Below, in pieces: positions 14,597 to 22,466 of a DNA stretch of 24,547 bases. The position numbers were made by a program, and so were the translations under genes. The first letter of the stretch is position 1; the number at the start of each line of letters is the position of its first letter. The notes beneath the pieces were generated by a model. That model did not search any database, was not told where the DNA came from, and worked only from the letters and a program-made list of their open reading frames with translations. Source of the DNA: JAPLST01 sp964397565 (GTDB lineage: Bacteria > Auribacterota > UBA3054 > JAPLST01); assembly GCA_964397565.1 (NCBI GenBank), contig CAYNJC010000052.1:1-24547 (forward strand). Direction: 5' to 3'.

Positions 14597-17227
14597 TCAT
14601 TCGCCGGTGGCGCGCAGGGTGATGTTGCTGGCGCAACAGAACGAGACGCGCTCGATGTCGTGCAGGAGCGGTAAGGGCAGTGCCAGCGGATTCACCGGCG
14701 TGATTGCTGCGTGGGTAATCGTCAGCGGCACCGTGCGCAGCGTGCGATCACAATCGAGATACACCTGGGCCGGCACGTCTGCGCCAGTCACGGCCACGTC
14801 GAGCTGATTTGTCGGTGCGCGCAACGGCACGGTCAACAGTTGCCAGCCATTGCCACGGTTGATGGTCGGCAGTTGCGGTTTGCCATTCAGTTGGACACGC
14901 GCGGTGGCGCCGGCGTCACGCAGCACGATTTTGCAGCGCGCGGTCATGGCGCGTGGCAGAATGATCTCGGCGTGCCAGGCGCCGTCGGCGGTCGTGTACG
15001 CGCTGACGTGCGGCGGTTGCGCATCGGTAGCTGGCGCCGCCGGCAGCGTGCAGCGCCAGGTGTCGCCGTCTTTGATGACGACGCCGTCCGGAGAAGCCAG
15101 CGCGGTTATGCGCACCGGCGCGGAGACGCGCACGGTCGTCGCGGAACATGGCTGGTAGGCGACGAGAAATGTTGTCGTGGTGGGAGATGCGGCCTGCAGC
15201 GCGGCGCGCGCGCCATGAATCATCGGCAGCGTGGTTGCGGCCGTTTGCAGTTGCAGCATGCCTTCGCCGGCCACGCGCAAGGCCGTGACCGCCGCCGCAT
15301 CCAACATTTGTTGATACGGATAGACAATCTGCCAGATGCCGCTGGTGATGCCGAGGGTGTGCAACGGCACGGCCTGGCTTTCCAGCGAAGGATTGCGCGC
15401 GCTGAGGTAGCGGCTGGGGCCGCGTGCGCCGCTGTACACAACCAGTTCGCCGCGGCGCGCATCGCCGCCGGCAATCCGCGCGGCGGCCATGCACGCATCC
15501 AGCGTGCGCGCCCAATTCAGCCCGCGCGCCAGCAGTTCCCAGCGGCGCACCGTCAGATTCTCCGGCGTCAGATACAGTTCGCGCATCAGGGTGCCGCGCC
15601 CGAGATAATTCATCACATAGACGGCCCACGATTCATCCGGCTCCTGGCGCACATCATAGGGGGTGTGGCGTCCATCGACAATCCCGTGCGTCATCAAGGC
15701 CGAGAGGGGGAAGATCAGGCCGCGCGTGACGAGCAAGTCATACAGCGCCCCGTCGCGATAATTCATCTCGAAGCTGCTGCCGTGCGACGCCGGCAGGTCG
15801 CGATTGTAGTCATGGTCGCCGCCGCCCATCCAGATGGTGTCGACGTAGGGCAGCCACCACGGGCTGGGCCAGATGCCCGAGGTGATCGCCAAGAACAGGT
15901 TGGGTTGCAGCTGGGATTCCATGCGCAGCAGGGCGAGTTCCGCGTTGACATTCGCCTCAACGCTTTGGGGCATGCTCGGAAAATGGCCGTGGTTGCTCTG
16001 GCCGCACCAGAAATAATTGAAATCATGTTTGAAATAGCGCAGGCCGCCGTCGCTGATCAGCGTCTGCAACTGGGTGCGCAAGGCGGTGTTGTATTTGGTG
16101 CCGGACATGCACAGGTATTTTTGGAGGGCCTCGTAGCTGTTGCTCTTGGCCCAAGCCATGTCGAGACTATGGCCGCTGAGCGGCAGCCACAGGCCGAGGC
16201 GCATGCCGCACGCCTCGATGCGCGCGCGCAGGCCGGCAAAGCCGGTTGGCAATTTGCGATAGTCCGGCTCCCAAATTGACTGCGGGGTGAACCAGCCGTC
16301 ATCAATGGCAAGAACATCGAGCGTGGCGCCAAAGGGTTGCAGGTTGCGCTGCAAGGCGGCGGCGGTTTCGGCCAGATTGTCTTCGGTCAGAGTATCGCCG
16401 CGCAAATGGCACCAGGTATTGAACAGGGTCAACGCGCGCGGCGGGCGCCGCAGCGCGGCGACATAGTCCTGCAGGACGCGGCGCACTTGGCCGGAGACGC
16501 CGCCGCCAATCACCAGTGTTTGCAGCGCGAAGGGCGGGGTGCTGAAGCGGTCGCCGGGATACTGGCGCGGCGCGGTAATGCCATCCTCGACCAGATTTTC
16601 GCCGGCGGGATGTTCGAGGCCAATGAACCAGGTGTCGTCGAACAGCAGCGGCTGGCCTTGGCCGCCAAGGGTGGCGGGTTTGTCAATCCGCCAGCGCAGG
16701 TGATACGCAGCCTGATCCGTGGCCAGTTCGGTGCCATCGCAGGATTGCAGCAAAATCTGACGTTGCAGCCAGGGCTGTCCGGGCGTGGCACGAAAGACAA
16801 GATAGATATTGGCGTTGACGGCCGGGCAGTGCAACATGAATTTCCACGAGCGCCAGCCGCGAATGATGCGCACCGGCTGACAGACAGACGGGGTGATCGT
16901 CACGCCATCGCGCACCATGTAGGGCGGGTATTGATCGGTGGGCTTCTTGAATTCCGGCGCCCAGTCGATCGTGCGCGCGTGCCCGATCCGAATGGCGAAA
17001 TCATCGCCGGCCACGGGCAGGCGCGCGCCGGTGCGCCGGTTGACAATGCAGGTTGTTTGCAGCAGGCGATTGCTGACTTGCAGATGCCAGGCCAACGTGC
17101 TGTTGTTGATCACATAAACACCGTCATGCAACGGCACATAGCGCCACGACACCACGATGGTCGCCGCCACAATGGCCAGCGTCACCGCAATGCTTGCACT
17201 CCATCTGAAGGTGTTGTTCATTCGCAT
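14597..17227 (-). CDS. Membrane-anchored GH36-like (alpha-galactosidase type) glycoside hydrolase
   Basis: This protein has 876 residues from the ATG at 17227; an ATG two codons later is equally possible. Residues 8-27 form one hydrophobic segment (signal anchor or uncleaved signal), so the enzyme should lie outside the inner membrane. An N-terminal beta-sandwich region (about 35-255) is followed by a TIM barrel with FNTWCHLRGD (about 269-278), LAIDDGWF (306-313), the KxDxN motif at Lys400, Asp402 and Asn404 that in GH36 and GH27 holds the nucleophile, and MGGGDHDYNRD (about 467-477) where an acid/base Asp is expected. The C-terminal 200 residues look like beta-sandwich modules (DAGATARVQLNGK). 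The substrate is probably an alpha-galactoside or similar, which is inference. It has its own promoter and diverges from a small secreted protein. Confidence 0.88.
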   Translation of the reverse strand: MRMNNTFRWSASIAVTLAIVAATIVVSWRYVPLHDGVYVINNSTLAWHLQVSNRLLQTTCIVNRRTGARLPVAGDDFAIRIGHARTIDWAPEFKKPTDQYPPYMVRDGVTITPSVCQPVRIIRGWRSWKFMLHCPAVNANIYLVFRATPGQPWLQRQILLQSCDGTELATDQAAYHLRWRIDKPATLGGQGQPLLFDDTWFIGLEHPAGENLVEDGITAPRQYPGDRFSTPPFALQTLVIGGGVSGQVRRVLQDYVAALRRPPRALTLFNTWCHLRGDTLTEDNLAETAAALQRNLQPFGATLDVLAIDDGWFTPQSIWEPDYRKLPTGFAGLRARIEACGMRLGLWLPLSGHSLDMAWAKSNSYEALQKYLCMSGTKYNTALRTQLQTLISDGGLRYFKHDFNYFWCGQSNHGHFPSMPQSVEANVNAELALLRMESQLQPNLFLAITSGIWPSPWWLPYVDTIWMGGGDHDYNRDLPASHGSSFEMNYRDGALYDLLVTRGLIFPLSALMTHGIVDGRHTPYDVRQEPDESWAVYVMNYLGRGTLMRELYLTPENLTVRRWELLARGLNWARTLDACMAAARIAGGDARRGELVVYSGARGPSRYLSARNPSLESQAVPLHTLGITSGIWQIVYPYQQMLDAAAVTALRVAGEGMLQLQTAATTLPMIHGARAALQAASPTTTTFLVAYQPCSATTVRVSAPVRITALASPDGVVIKDGDTWRCTLPAAPATDAQPPHVSAYTTADGAWHAEIILPRAMTARCKIVLRDAGATARVQLNGKPQLPTINRGNGWQLLTVPLRAPTNQLDVAVTGADVPAQVYLDCDRTLRTVPLTITHAAITPVNPLALPLPLLHDIERVSFCCASNITLRATGE

Positions 17228-17241
17228 AGCGAAACCGGTAT

Positions 17242-17270
17242 ATTGTAGCAAAGGCCGGCGGGTGCTGCAA
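17242..17270 (-). promoter_or_regulatory. Sigma-70-like promoter for the GH36-like gene
   Basis: On the minus strand, TTGCAG (17265-17270) and TACAAT (17242-17247) are separated by 17 nt, matching sigma-70 spacing. The predicted start is only about 8 to 10 nt before the ATG at 17227, so the 5' leader would be very short, consistent with the lack of a Shine-Dalgarno. Confidence 0.6.
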
Positions 17271-17311
17271 ACGCACGTGGGTGTCCTGTCAGGTGTGCCT
17301 GCCCACACTTG

Positions 17312-17320
17312 TGCTATACT
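17312..17320 (+). promoter_or_regulatory. Extended -10 promoter for the small secreted protein
   Basis: TGCTATACT has the TGn extension and a TATACT -10 at 17315-17320. No good -35 is seen. It would give a leader of about 57 nt. The core GTGCTATAMT is the same as at the cas promoter. Inverted GTGTG and CACAC half-sites lie just upstream (17293-17309). Confidence 0.5.
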
Positions 17321-17383
17321 AGTGGCGGGTTGTTCATCACCGCGCCGGCCTGACTGACGCTCACTTATGTACAAGGAGATAGT

Positions 17384-17887
17384 ATGAAAGCAGCGTTGCT
17401 TGTGGTTGGTTGTCTCTTATTGACTGCGCCGTTGTGCGCCGCGACTCTCGCGTGGACCGTGGTACTCGGCACGAGCAGCCCGCCTGTTGATGTCAGCGTG
17501 GATCAAGTCGTGGCTGACGGATCGGGCGGGTGCGTCATTGTCTGGAACGAGTACAACAACGTCACGCATCACAATGTGGTGTGCATGATGCGCATGGACA
17601 AGAAGGGCGTTGCCGTGTGGGCCAATAATACCACCGAAACATCGGACGTTGAATTGGGCATGGTTGATAAGAACAATGTCGTCGCCAGTATCACACCGGA
17701 AACCGGCGATGAGTACACCCTGGTGGTTGACAAGAAAGGCTTGATGGGGACGATTCAGGAAGCCGGCGCGGACGTGTTTTGCGACATGAACAGCGAGATG
17801 GGTCCGACTGGCGACAAGAAGGGCTTTTTTGTGGCGGTGGTGCGCGGCAGCGGCGAAGTGGTGCTGCAGCGCTTTTCGTTCAAATAA
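17384..17887 (+). CDS. Small secreted protein of unknown function
   Basis: This 167-residue protein starts with a clear signal peptide: MK, a hydrophobic core ALLVVGCLLLTAPL, and a likely signal peptidase I site near CAA-T at about residues 18-21. There is no lipobox. The mature part is mostly predicted beta strands with a loose recurring pattern (VVADGSGGCVIVWN; RMDKKGVAVWAN; VVDKKGLMGTI; GDKKGFFVAVV). This suggests a few blades of a propeller-like sheet, too few for a full propeller. It has only scattered cysteines. The ATG at 17384 has AAGGAG about 6 nt upstream, a strong ribosome site. It converges on the pseudouridine synthase gene, 40 nt apart, with no obvious terminator between them. 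I do not recognise a family. Confidence 0.8.
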   Translation: MKAALLVVGCLLLTAPLCAATLAWTVVLGTSSPPVDVSVDQVVADGSGGCVIVWNEYNNVTHHNVVCMMRMDKKGVAVWANNTTETSDVELGMVDKNNVVASITPETGDEYTLVVDKKGLMGTIQEAGADVFCDMNSEMGPTGDKKGFFVAVVRGSGEVVLQRFSFK

Positions 17888-17927
17888 GTGGTCACGCGCG
17901 CAGGCCTTCGTGCCGGCGCCGCACTAA

Positions 17928-18977
17928 TTACTGCCCGCGCTTGCGGAATGCAGGTGGCTTGTTGCGGCGGTTGCCACGTTCTGCAGTTCTGGTATGGCGG
18001 CGGCCGCCACGCTGGGGCGTGCGACTGGGCCTGTAGGCGCTGTCGCGCTGCGGCGGGCTGGCGCTGTCGCCCTGGGGCGGGCGTGCGCCATCGCGCTGCG
18101 GCGGGCGGGCGCCGTCGCGCTGCGGCGGGCGGGCGCCATCGCGCTGCGGCGGACGAGTGGTGTCGCGCTGGGGCGCGCGGGCGTCGTCGCGCTGCGGCGC
18201 GCGGTAGGGCGGGCGCGCGATAGTGCGCCGGCGTGGCGGCCGAGCTTTCGGCGCCATGGTGTTTTGCGCTGGCTCGGCTTGGATGGTGGCCAGCAATTGG
18301 TCGCGCTCGACGTGGGTTAGGTGCCGCCAGTGTGCTTGTGGCAGATTGCGCAAGGCGAGGGTGGCCATCCGCGTGCGGTGCAAGGCGGCGACATCGAGAT
18401 GCAGGGCGGCGCACATGCGCCGGATCTGGCGATTGCGTCCTTCACGCAAGATGATGCGAAAGCGCCGGGCGGCAACGCGCTGCACCGCACAGGGCTGGGT
18501 GAGCCCGTCATCGAGGGCAATGCCGCGCGCCAAGGCGCTGATTTCGGCGTCGGTCACCAGTCGCGCCGCCGTCACCAGATATTCTTTTTCGTGCGCAAAG
18601 CGCGGATGAGTCAGGCGGTGCACGAGCGTGCCATCGTTGGTCAAGAGGACCAGGCCGCTCGAATCTTTGTCAAGGCGGCCGGCCGGCACCACGCGCCAGG
18701 GCACTTGCACCAGATGGCGCACGGTCACTTCGTTTTCCTGTGCGCAACTGGTGACAACGCCGACGGGTTTGTGCAAGGCGATGTAGACGAGCTGCTGCGG
18801 GCGGTTGATCGGGCGTTTGTTGACCGCGACCAGATCGTGCTCCGGGTCAACCTTGGTGCCCAGCTCAGTGACGACCGCATTGTTGACGCGCACGCGGCCT
18901 TCGACTATCAGCTCTTCGGCCTTGCGGCGCGAGCAGACGCCGTGGTCGGCTAAGAATTTTTGAAGACGGAGGAGCAT
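17928..18977 (-). CDS. rluB: RsuA/RluB-family rRNA pseudouridine synthase with repeat-rich basic tail
   Basis: This 349-residue protein starts with an S4 RNA-binding domain (LLRLQKFLADHGVCSRRKAEELI, then EGRVRVNN). The catalytic domain follows with LHKPVGVVTS (68-77), GRLDKDSSGLVLLTNDG (100-116) where Asp103 is the catalytic aspartate, and LREGRNRQIRRM (177-188). It should isomerise a uridine in rRNA, most likely in the large subunit; the exact site and the RluB name are inferred. From about residue 240 a disordered Arg/Pro-rich tail begins, with seven octapeptide repeats (260-315) and a basic end. Such tails are common in this family and probably bind rRNA. The ATG at 18977 is preceded by GGGTTCA heptads and no clear Shine-Dalgarno. 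Confidence 0.93.
   Translation of the reverse strand: MLLRLQKFLADHGVCSRRKAEELIVEGRVRVNNAVVTELGTKVDPEHDLVAVNKRPINRPQQLVYIALHKPVGVVTSCAQENEVTVRHLVQVPWRVVPAGRLDKDSSGLVLLTNDGTLVHRLTHPRFAHEKEYLVTAARLVTDAEISALARGIALDDGLTQPCAVQRVAARRFRIILREGRNRQIRRMCAALHLDVAALHRTRMATLALRNLPQAHWRHLTHVERDQLLATIQAEPAQNTMAPKARPPRRRTIARPPYRAPQRDDARAPQRDTTRPPQRDGARPPQRDGARPPQRDGARPPQGDSASPPQRDSAYRPSRTPQRGGRRHTRTAERGNRRNKPPAFRKRGQ
18033..18200 (-). repeat. 24-nt coding repeat (PPQRDGAR-type octapeptide x7)
   Basis: Seven tandem 24-nt units inside the pseudouridine synthase tail encode APQRDDAR, APQRDTTR, three PPQRDGAR and two diverged copies ending in S and Y. The three central copies are almost identical at the DNA level, so copy number probably varies by slippage. 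Confidence 0.95.
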
Positions 18978-18982
18978 GGTCA

Positions 18983-19003
18983 GGGTTCAGGGTTCAGGGT
19001 TCA
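18983..19003. repeat. Heptad tandem repeat GGGTTCA x3
   Basis: Three perfect contiguous copies of GGGTTCA lie immediately upstream of the pseudouridine synthase start. The same unit occurs twice upstream of purH (14511-14524). Confidence 0.9.
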
Positions 19004-19007
19004 GAGA

Positions 19008-19034
19008 AAAATGGTCTTGTGACAAAACCATTTT
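19008..19034 (-). terminator. Stem-loop after the hydrolase gene, possible terminator
   Basis: AAAATGGT (19008-19015) and ACCATTTT (19027-19034) pair perfectly around an 11-nt loop. On the minus strand the stem is followed by TTTTTCTC, so it can act as a weak intrinsic terminator for the purA, TIM-barrel and hydrolase group. Two more small palindromes lie beside it, TTTTGTACAAAA at 19031-19042 and GAATTG/CAATTC at about 19044-19058. Confidence 0.5.
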
Positions 19035-19062
19035 GTACAAAATGAATTGCGGCAATTCGTTT

Positions 19063-19962
19063 TCATAGCAGGGCGGCGGATAGAAAGGCAATGGCGCGGT
19101 GGGCATCGCCGCAATCATTGGTGGCAGCTCCGTTGACGGGCATGCCATCGTCGTGGCCAAACGGTCCGAACAACAGTTCCGCGCCGGGCAGGGCGGTGTG
19201 CAGGCGTTCAAGCCAGACAGACGGCACTTGCCGGTCAGTGGGCGAGCCTATCAGTAAGATTGGCCGGCCGGCGAGGCTGGCGGCGGCACGCGGCACATCC
19301 ACATCGTTGGCGCGCGCGCCGGTTTGCCATTCAAAGATGCGCACCCCGAGCGCGGCGAGCGTCGCGGGCACATGGAAAAAACGCCAGGCATAATGGCGCA
19401 CCGTCTCGCGCAACGAGACGAACGGCGATTGGGCCACCACGGCCGCCACCTGCACATCACGGGCAGCTGCCAGCAGCGCGGTGGTCGCGCCCAGCGAAAA
19501 GCCCCAATAGACAACGGGCAGCCCATTGGCATAGTCAGCGCGCACCTGACGGGTGATCTCGAGCAGGTCACGTGTTTCGAAATATCCGAGGGTGCAGTCG
19601 CGCCCAGTGCTCTCGCCATGATGGCGCAGATCATACAACACCAAGGAAAAACCGGCACGCTGGTACGGCAGCAGATAGGGAAGCAGGCCGTTTTTGCTGT
19701 CGGCCACGCCGTGACTGGCAATCAAGACCGCGCGCGGTTGCTCGGCCGGGATGAACCAGCAGGCCAGCGATGCGCCGGCCGCGCCGCGCACGCGAAACGG
19801 GATGAAGGTCAGGCCGCAGTCCGCCGGCGAAATATCCAGCGGGGTATAGGTCGTGTAGCGGCGCATCATCCAGGCGCACGCGCAGGCCACCAGCAGGGTC
19901 ACCAGCACGAGGACGAGGCCGGCGCCGGCGCAATATTTCAACCAGGTCGGCAGCATGCGCAC
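19063..19962 (-). CDS. Membrane-anchored alpha/beta hydrolase
   Basis: This 299-residue protein has one N-terminal membrane segment (about residues 12-30) and then an alpha/beta-hydrolase fold. It carries IASHGVADSKNG (81-92, oxyanion region), YDLRHHGESTG (110-120), the nucleophile elbow GFSLG with Ser156, Asp243 in SPTDRQVP and His270 in PFGHDDG, giving a full Ser-Asp-His triad. It resembles BAAT-like or YfhR/Bem46-type anchored hydrolases; the substrate is unknown. The start may be GTG at 19962 or ATG at 19956, neither with a clear Shine-Dalgarno; the longer one is given. It follows the TIM-barrel gene by 16 nt and ends before a stem-loop, so it is probably the last gene of the purA group. 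Confidence 0.9.
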   Translation of the reverse strand: MRMLPTWLKYCAGAGLVLVLVTLLVACACAWMMRRYTTYTPLDISPADCGLTFIPFRVRGAAGASLACWFIPAEQPRAVLIASHGVADSKNGLLPYLLPYQRAGFSLVLYDLRHHGESTGRDCTLGYFETRDLLEITRQVRADYANGLPVVYWGFSLGATTALLAAARDVQVAAVVAQSPFVSLRETVRHYAWRFFHVPATLAALGVRIFEWQTGARANDVDVPRAAASLAGRPILLIGSPTDRQVPSVWLERLHTALPGAELLFGPFGHDDGMPVNGAATNDCGDAHRAIAFLSAALL

Positions 19963-19978
19963 ATTGTCCGAGACAGGG

Positions 19979-20761
19979 TCATAGAATCAGGCCGCGCAGG
20001 TGGCGCACGTTGGCAGTGATCTGTTCGAGAACATACGGCGGCACCTCGGCCGGCGCACGCGGGCTGCAATCAGCATAGTACTCGTGAAAGCCGGCGCGCT
20101 GCACGAGCCGAACGGGGTGATCAAACTCATTGCGCTGAATGGAAAGCAGATCCGCGCCCTGCAGACACACCATGAGCAGGTAGCCCTTGAGCAGGCCAAC
20201 GACCTGCTGCGGTTCATCACTGCCGCTGCGGGCAAGGTAGCCAGGATTGTAGATAATGCCAAGGTTGTGGCGCTCGACGTCATCGACAAAATCAACGGCA
20301 TGATCGGCGGTGCGCACCATCGAATCGGCCGCCGGCTCGATTGCCAGGCAGATATCCATATCTTGGGCGACGTCCAGCGCCTCCTGCACGACGGCGACAA
20401 AGGCTTCGTAGGCGCGGTCGAATTCCTGGCCGCGATCATGGGCCGGCGCGGCCAGGGCGATCAGCGGGCAGGCCAGGGCGTGGGCGATGCAGATCCAACG
20501 TTGCAGCACTTCAGCCTGCTGCTCGACCTTGCCAGGTTCGAGCGGTGCGCCACGCAGGCATTGCCATTCGAGGGCGTGGGCCTGCGCCGCGCAGACAAGC
20601 TGCGCGCTGCTGCGAAAAGAAAAGTCGACTGGATCAATGTTGGCCGCCGGCAGATCGAGGTAGATGCCGGCGACACCGAGCGTGGCCGCAGTCGCAATCA
20701 TTTCCTCCAACGTATGTGCGCCGGCGCCGGCCAGTAACGCGCTTGAACAACTCAGTTTCAT
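19979..20761 (-). CDS. Xylose isomerase-like TIM-barrel protein with altered metal site
   Basis: This 260-residue protein has the layout of the AP-endonuclease-2 / sugar phosphate isomerase-epimerase superfamily: MKLSCSSALLAGAG at strand 1, GVAGIYLDLPA (29-39), CPLIALAAPAH (98-108), ICLAIEP with Glu142, NLGIIYNPGYL (166-176), then VCLQGADLLS and GFHEYYADCSP. Members usually bind a divalent metal through a Glu, a D-x-x-H pair and further acidic or His residues. Here the expected Asp and His are Asn172 and Tyr175, so normal isomerase or epimerase activity is doubtful. It may be a degenerate enzyme or a binding protein. It starts 3 nt after purA stops, so the two are translated together, although no metabolic link is obvious. 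Confidence 0.85.
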   Translation of the reverse strand: MKLSCSSALLAGAGAHTLEEMIATAATLGVAGIYLDLPAANIDPVDFSFRSSAQLVCAAQAHALEWQCLRGAPLEPGKVEQQAEVLQRWICIAHALACPLIALAAPAHDRGQEFDRAYEAFVAVVQEALDVAQDMDICLAIEPAADSMVRTADHAVDFVDDVERHNLGIIYNPGYLARSGSDEPQQVVGLLKGYLLMVCLQGADLLSIQRNEFDHPVRLVQRAGFHEYYADCSPRAPAEVPPYVLEQITANVRHLRGLIL

Positions 20762-20764
20762 GGT

Positions 20765-22249
20765 TCAGCGCGCCGCAAACGTTTGATGTCGGCGCGGCCC
20801 GACCGAGACAAAGCGCACCCGGCACCCGGTGTGGCGCTCGATGCCGCGCAGAAATGCGCGGGCCGCCCGCGGCAAGTCGGCAAAGCAGGTCAGCGTGCCA
20901 AGCGGGGTCAACCAGCCCTTGTATTCCTCGCAGGTCTTGGGAACGCAGTGGGCCAGGATGCGCGCATCGGTGGGAAAGTCGGTCAGCGTTGCGCCGGGTG
21001 CGAGGTGCGCGCCGTTGTAGCCCGTGGCCGGGCCGCGATATTCGTAGGCCGTGCAAATCCGAACGACCGGCATGACATCCAGCACATCCAGTTTGGAAAT
21101 GATCGCATCCGGCCCGTTCAAGCGCACCGCGCAACGATAGGCCACGGCATCGAGCCAGCCAGTGCGGCGCGGGCGGCCGGTGGTGGTGCCGAACTCGCCG
21201 GCGATGTGGCGAATGACTTTACCGAGCGAATAATCATCACGCGCAGTCTGCGCAAGCACGCGGGCCTCGTCCGCGGGCATGCGCTGGTCGGCGCGTTCGT
21301 CGGCGATGTCGGCTTCGGTGCCCAGTTCGGTGGGAAACGGCCCGCCGCCAACGCGGGTCATGTAGGCTGACATGACATTGTAGACGCGGTCGAGTGCGGC
21401 GGGCGGCAAGCCGGCGCCCGGCGCAAAGCCGCCGGCGCCGCACGAGGACGAGGTCACATACGGATAGGTGCCGTGATCAATGTCGAGTAGCAAGCCCTGT
21501 GCGCCTTCCAGCAAAATGCGCTTGCCGTCACGCAGCGCGGCGGCCAGCAGGGCACGCGTGTCGATGACCAGCGGCAGCAGCACTTGTGCCCAGGCACAAT
21601 ACGCATCCGCGATGGCGGCCGCGTCAAACGCGCCGTCGCGCAGCCACGCGCCGTTTAGTTGATCGGGCGCGCGCATCCATTCCTCAAACTGTGCGCGCGG
21701 CACGTGGTACACGTCGTGGATGACGCGTTCTTTTTCGCGGGCGATGGCGCAGACTTTGTCACGAAAGCGCGCACATTCGTAGAGGTCGTTCATGCGCAGG
21801 CCGCCGCGCAGCATTTTGTCGGCGTAGGCCGGGCCAATGCCGCGCGCGGTCGTGCCGATTCTGCCGGCACCCAAGGCCCATTCGCGGGCCCGATCTAAAA
21901 TCCGGTGCCAGGGCATGACCAGATGCGCATCGCCACTGATGCGCAGGCCGCGCGCATCGATGCCCTGCGCGCGCAATGACGCCAGTTCCTGATCGACCAG
22001 GACGCGCGGGTCAAGCACCACGCCATTGCCAATCACATTTAGGGCCGCCGGTCGGGCGATGCCCGAGGGCACGTGATGTAACTTCACTTTGACATCACCA
22101 ATGACGACCGTGTGGCCGGCGTTGCAGCCACCCTGGGCGCGCACGATCACGTCAGCCTCGGCGGCGAACTCATCGGTGAACTTGCCTTTGCCTTCATCGC
22201 CCCAAGCCGCGCCGCAAATTGCCACTACTTTGTCTCGACCGAAGTACAT
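20765..22249 (-). CDS. purA: PurA, adenylosuccinate synthetase
   Basis: This 494-residue enzyme joins IMP and aspartate with GTP to make adenylosuccinate, the first committed step to AMP. Motifs are AAWGDEGKGK (14-23, with Asp18; the usual Gln is Ala), AGHTVV with His46, IGTTARGIGPAY (131-142), LEGAQGLLLDIDHGTYPYV (247-265), GGGPFPTEL (301-309) and GTTTGRPRR (354-362). It is about 60 residues longer than a typical PurA of roughly 430. The extra length seems spread through the middle (about 185-240) and C-terminal parts. The start at 22249 gives the family N-terminus. The 62 codons open upstream translate the heptad-repeat region and are not coding. It is followed after 3 nt by the TIM-barrel gene. 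Confidence 0.97.
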   Translation of the reverse strand: MYFGRDKVVAICGAAWGDEGKGKFTDEFAAEADVIVRAQGGCNAGHTVVIGDVKVKLHHVPSGIARPAALNVIGNGVVLDPRVLVDQELASLRAQGIDARGLRISGDAHLVMPWHRILDRAREWALGAGRIGTTARGIGPAYADKMLRGGLRMNDLYECARFRDKVCAIAREKERVIHDVYHVPRAQFEEWMRAPDQLNGAWLRDGAFDAAAIADAYCAWAQVLLPLVIDTRALLAAALRDGKRILLEGAQGLLLDIDHGTYPYVTSSSCGAGGFAPGAGLPPAALDRVYNVMSAYMTRVGGGPFPTELGTEADIADERADQRMPADEARVLAQTARDDYSLGKVIRHIAGEFGTTTGRPRRTGWLDAVAYRCAVRLNGPDAIISKLDVLDVMPVVRICTAYEYRGPATGYNGAHLAPGATLTDFPTDARILAHCVPKTCEEYKGWLTPLGTLTCFADLPRAARAFLRGIERHTGCRVRFVSVGPRRHQTFAAR

Positions 22250-22310
22250 AATGCTGGTTGTGTCCTGCGGGCTAGTCGGGCGGGCAGTACCGCCTGCCGC
22301 CTCGTGGCAT

Positions 22311-22319
22311 AGTATACCA
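22311..22319 (-). promoter_or_regulatory. Candidate purA promoter (extended -10)
   Basis: On the minus strand TGGTATACT gives a TATACT -10 at 22311-22316 with a TGn extension. It predicts a start near 22304 and a leader of about 55 nt. No convincing -35 is seen at 16 to 18 nt. Confidence 0.45.
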
Positions 22320-22347
22320 AAAATGTCGTGCGGAGGTGCAGTCAGGT

Positions 22348-22457
22348 AATGATGAGTGATGAGTGATGAATGATGAGTGTCTGCGCAGCATTCAGCACTC
22401 GCTTTATTTCTTGTTCTGCATTCATCATTCATCATTCATCATTCATCACTCATCATT
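22348..22457. repeat. Facing heptad arrays forming a 32-bp imperfect inverted repeat
   Basis: Four heptads (TGATGAG, TGATGAG, TGATGAA, TGATGAG) at 22350-22377 face five complementary heptads (ATTCATC x4, ACTCATC) at 22420-22454. The arms 22348-22379 and 22426-22457 match at 30 of 32 positions around a 46-nt loop. The block lies in the 304-bp divergent gap between purA and the plus-strand small gene, upstream of both promoters. Confidence 0.9.
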
Positions 22458-22466
22458 TCTGCTAGA

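Noticed and set aside
14711..16279. 522-codon plus-strand frame
   Set aside because: It is antisense to the GH36-like gene, which has clear catalytic motifs. The antisense product is His/Arg/Ala-rich without a recognisable domain.
22250..22435. N-terminal extension of purA by 62 codons
   Set aside because: It translates the heptad-repeat arrays and the promoter region, and the family N-terminus matches the ATG at 22249.
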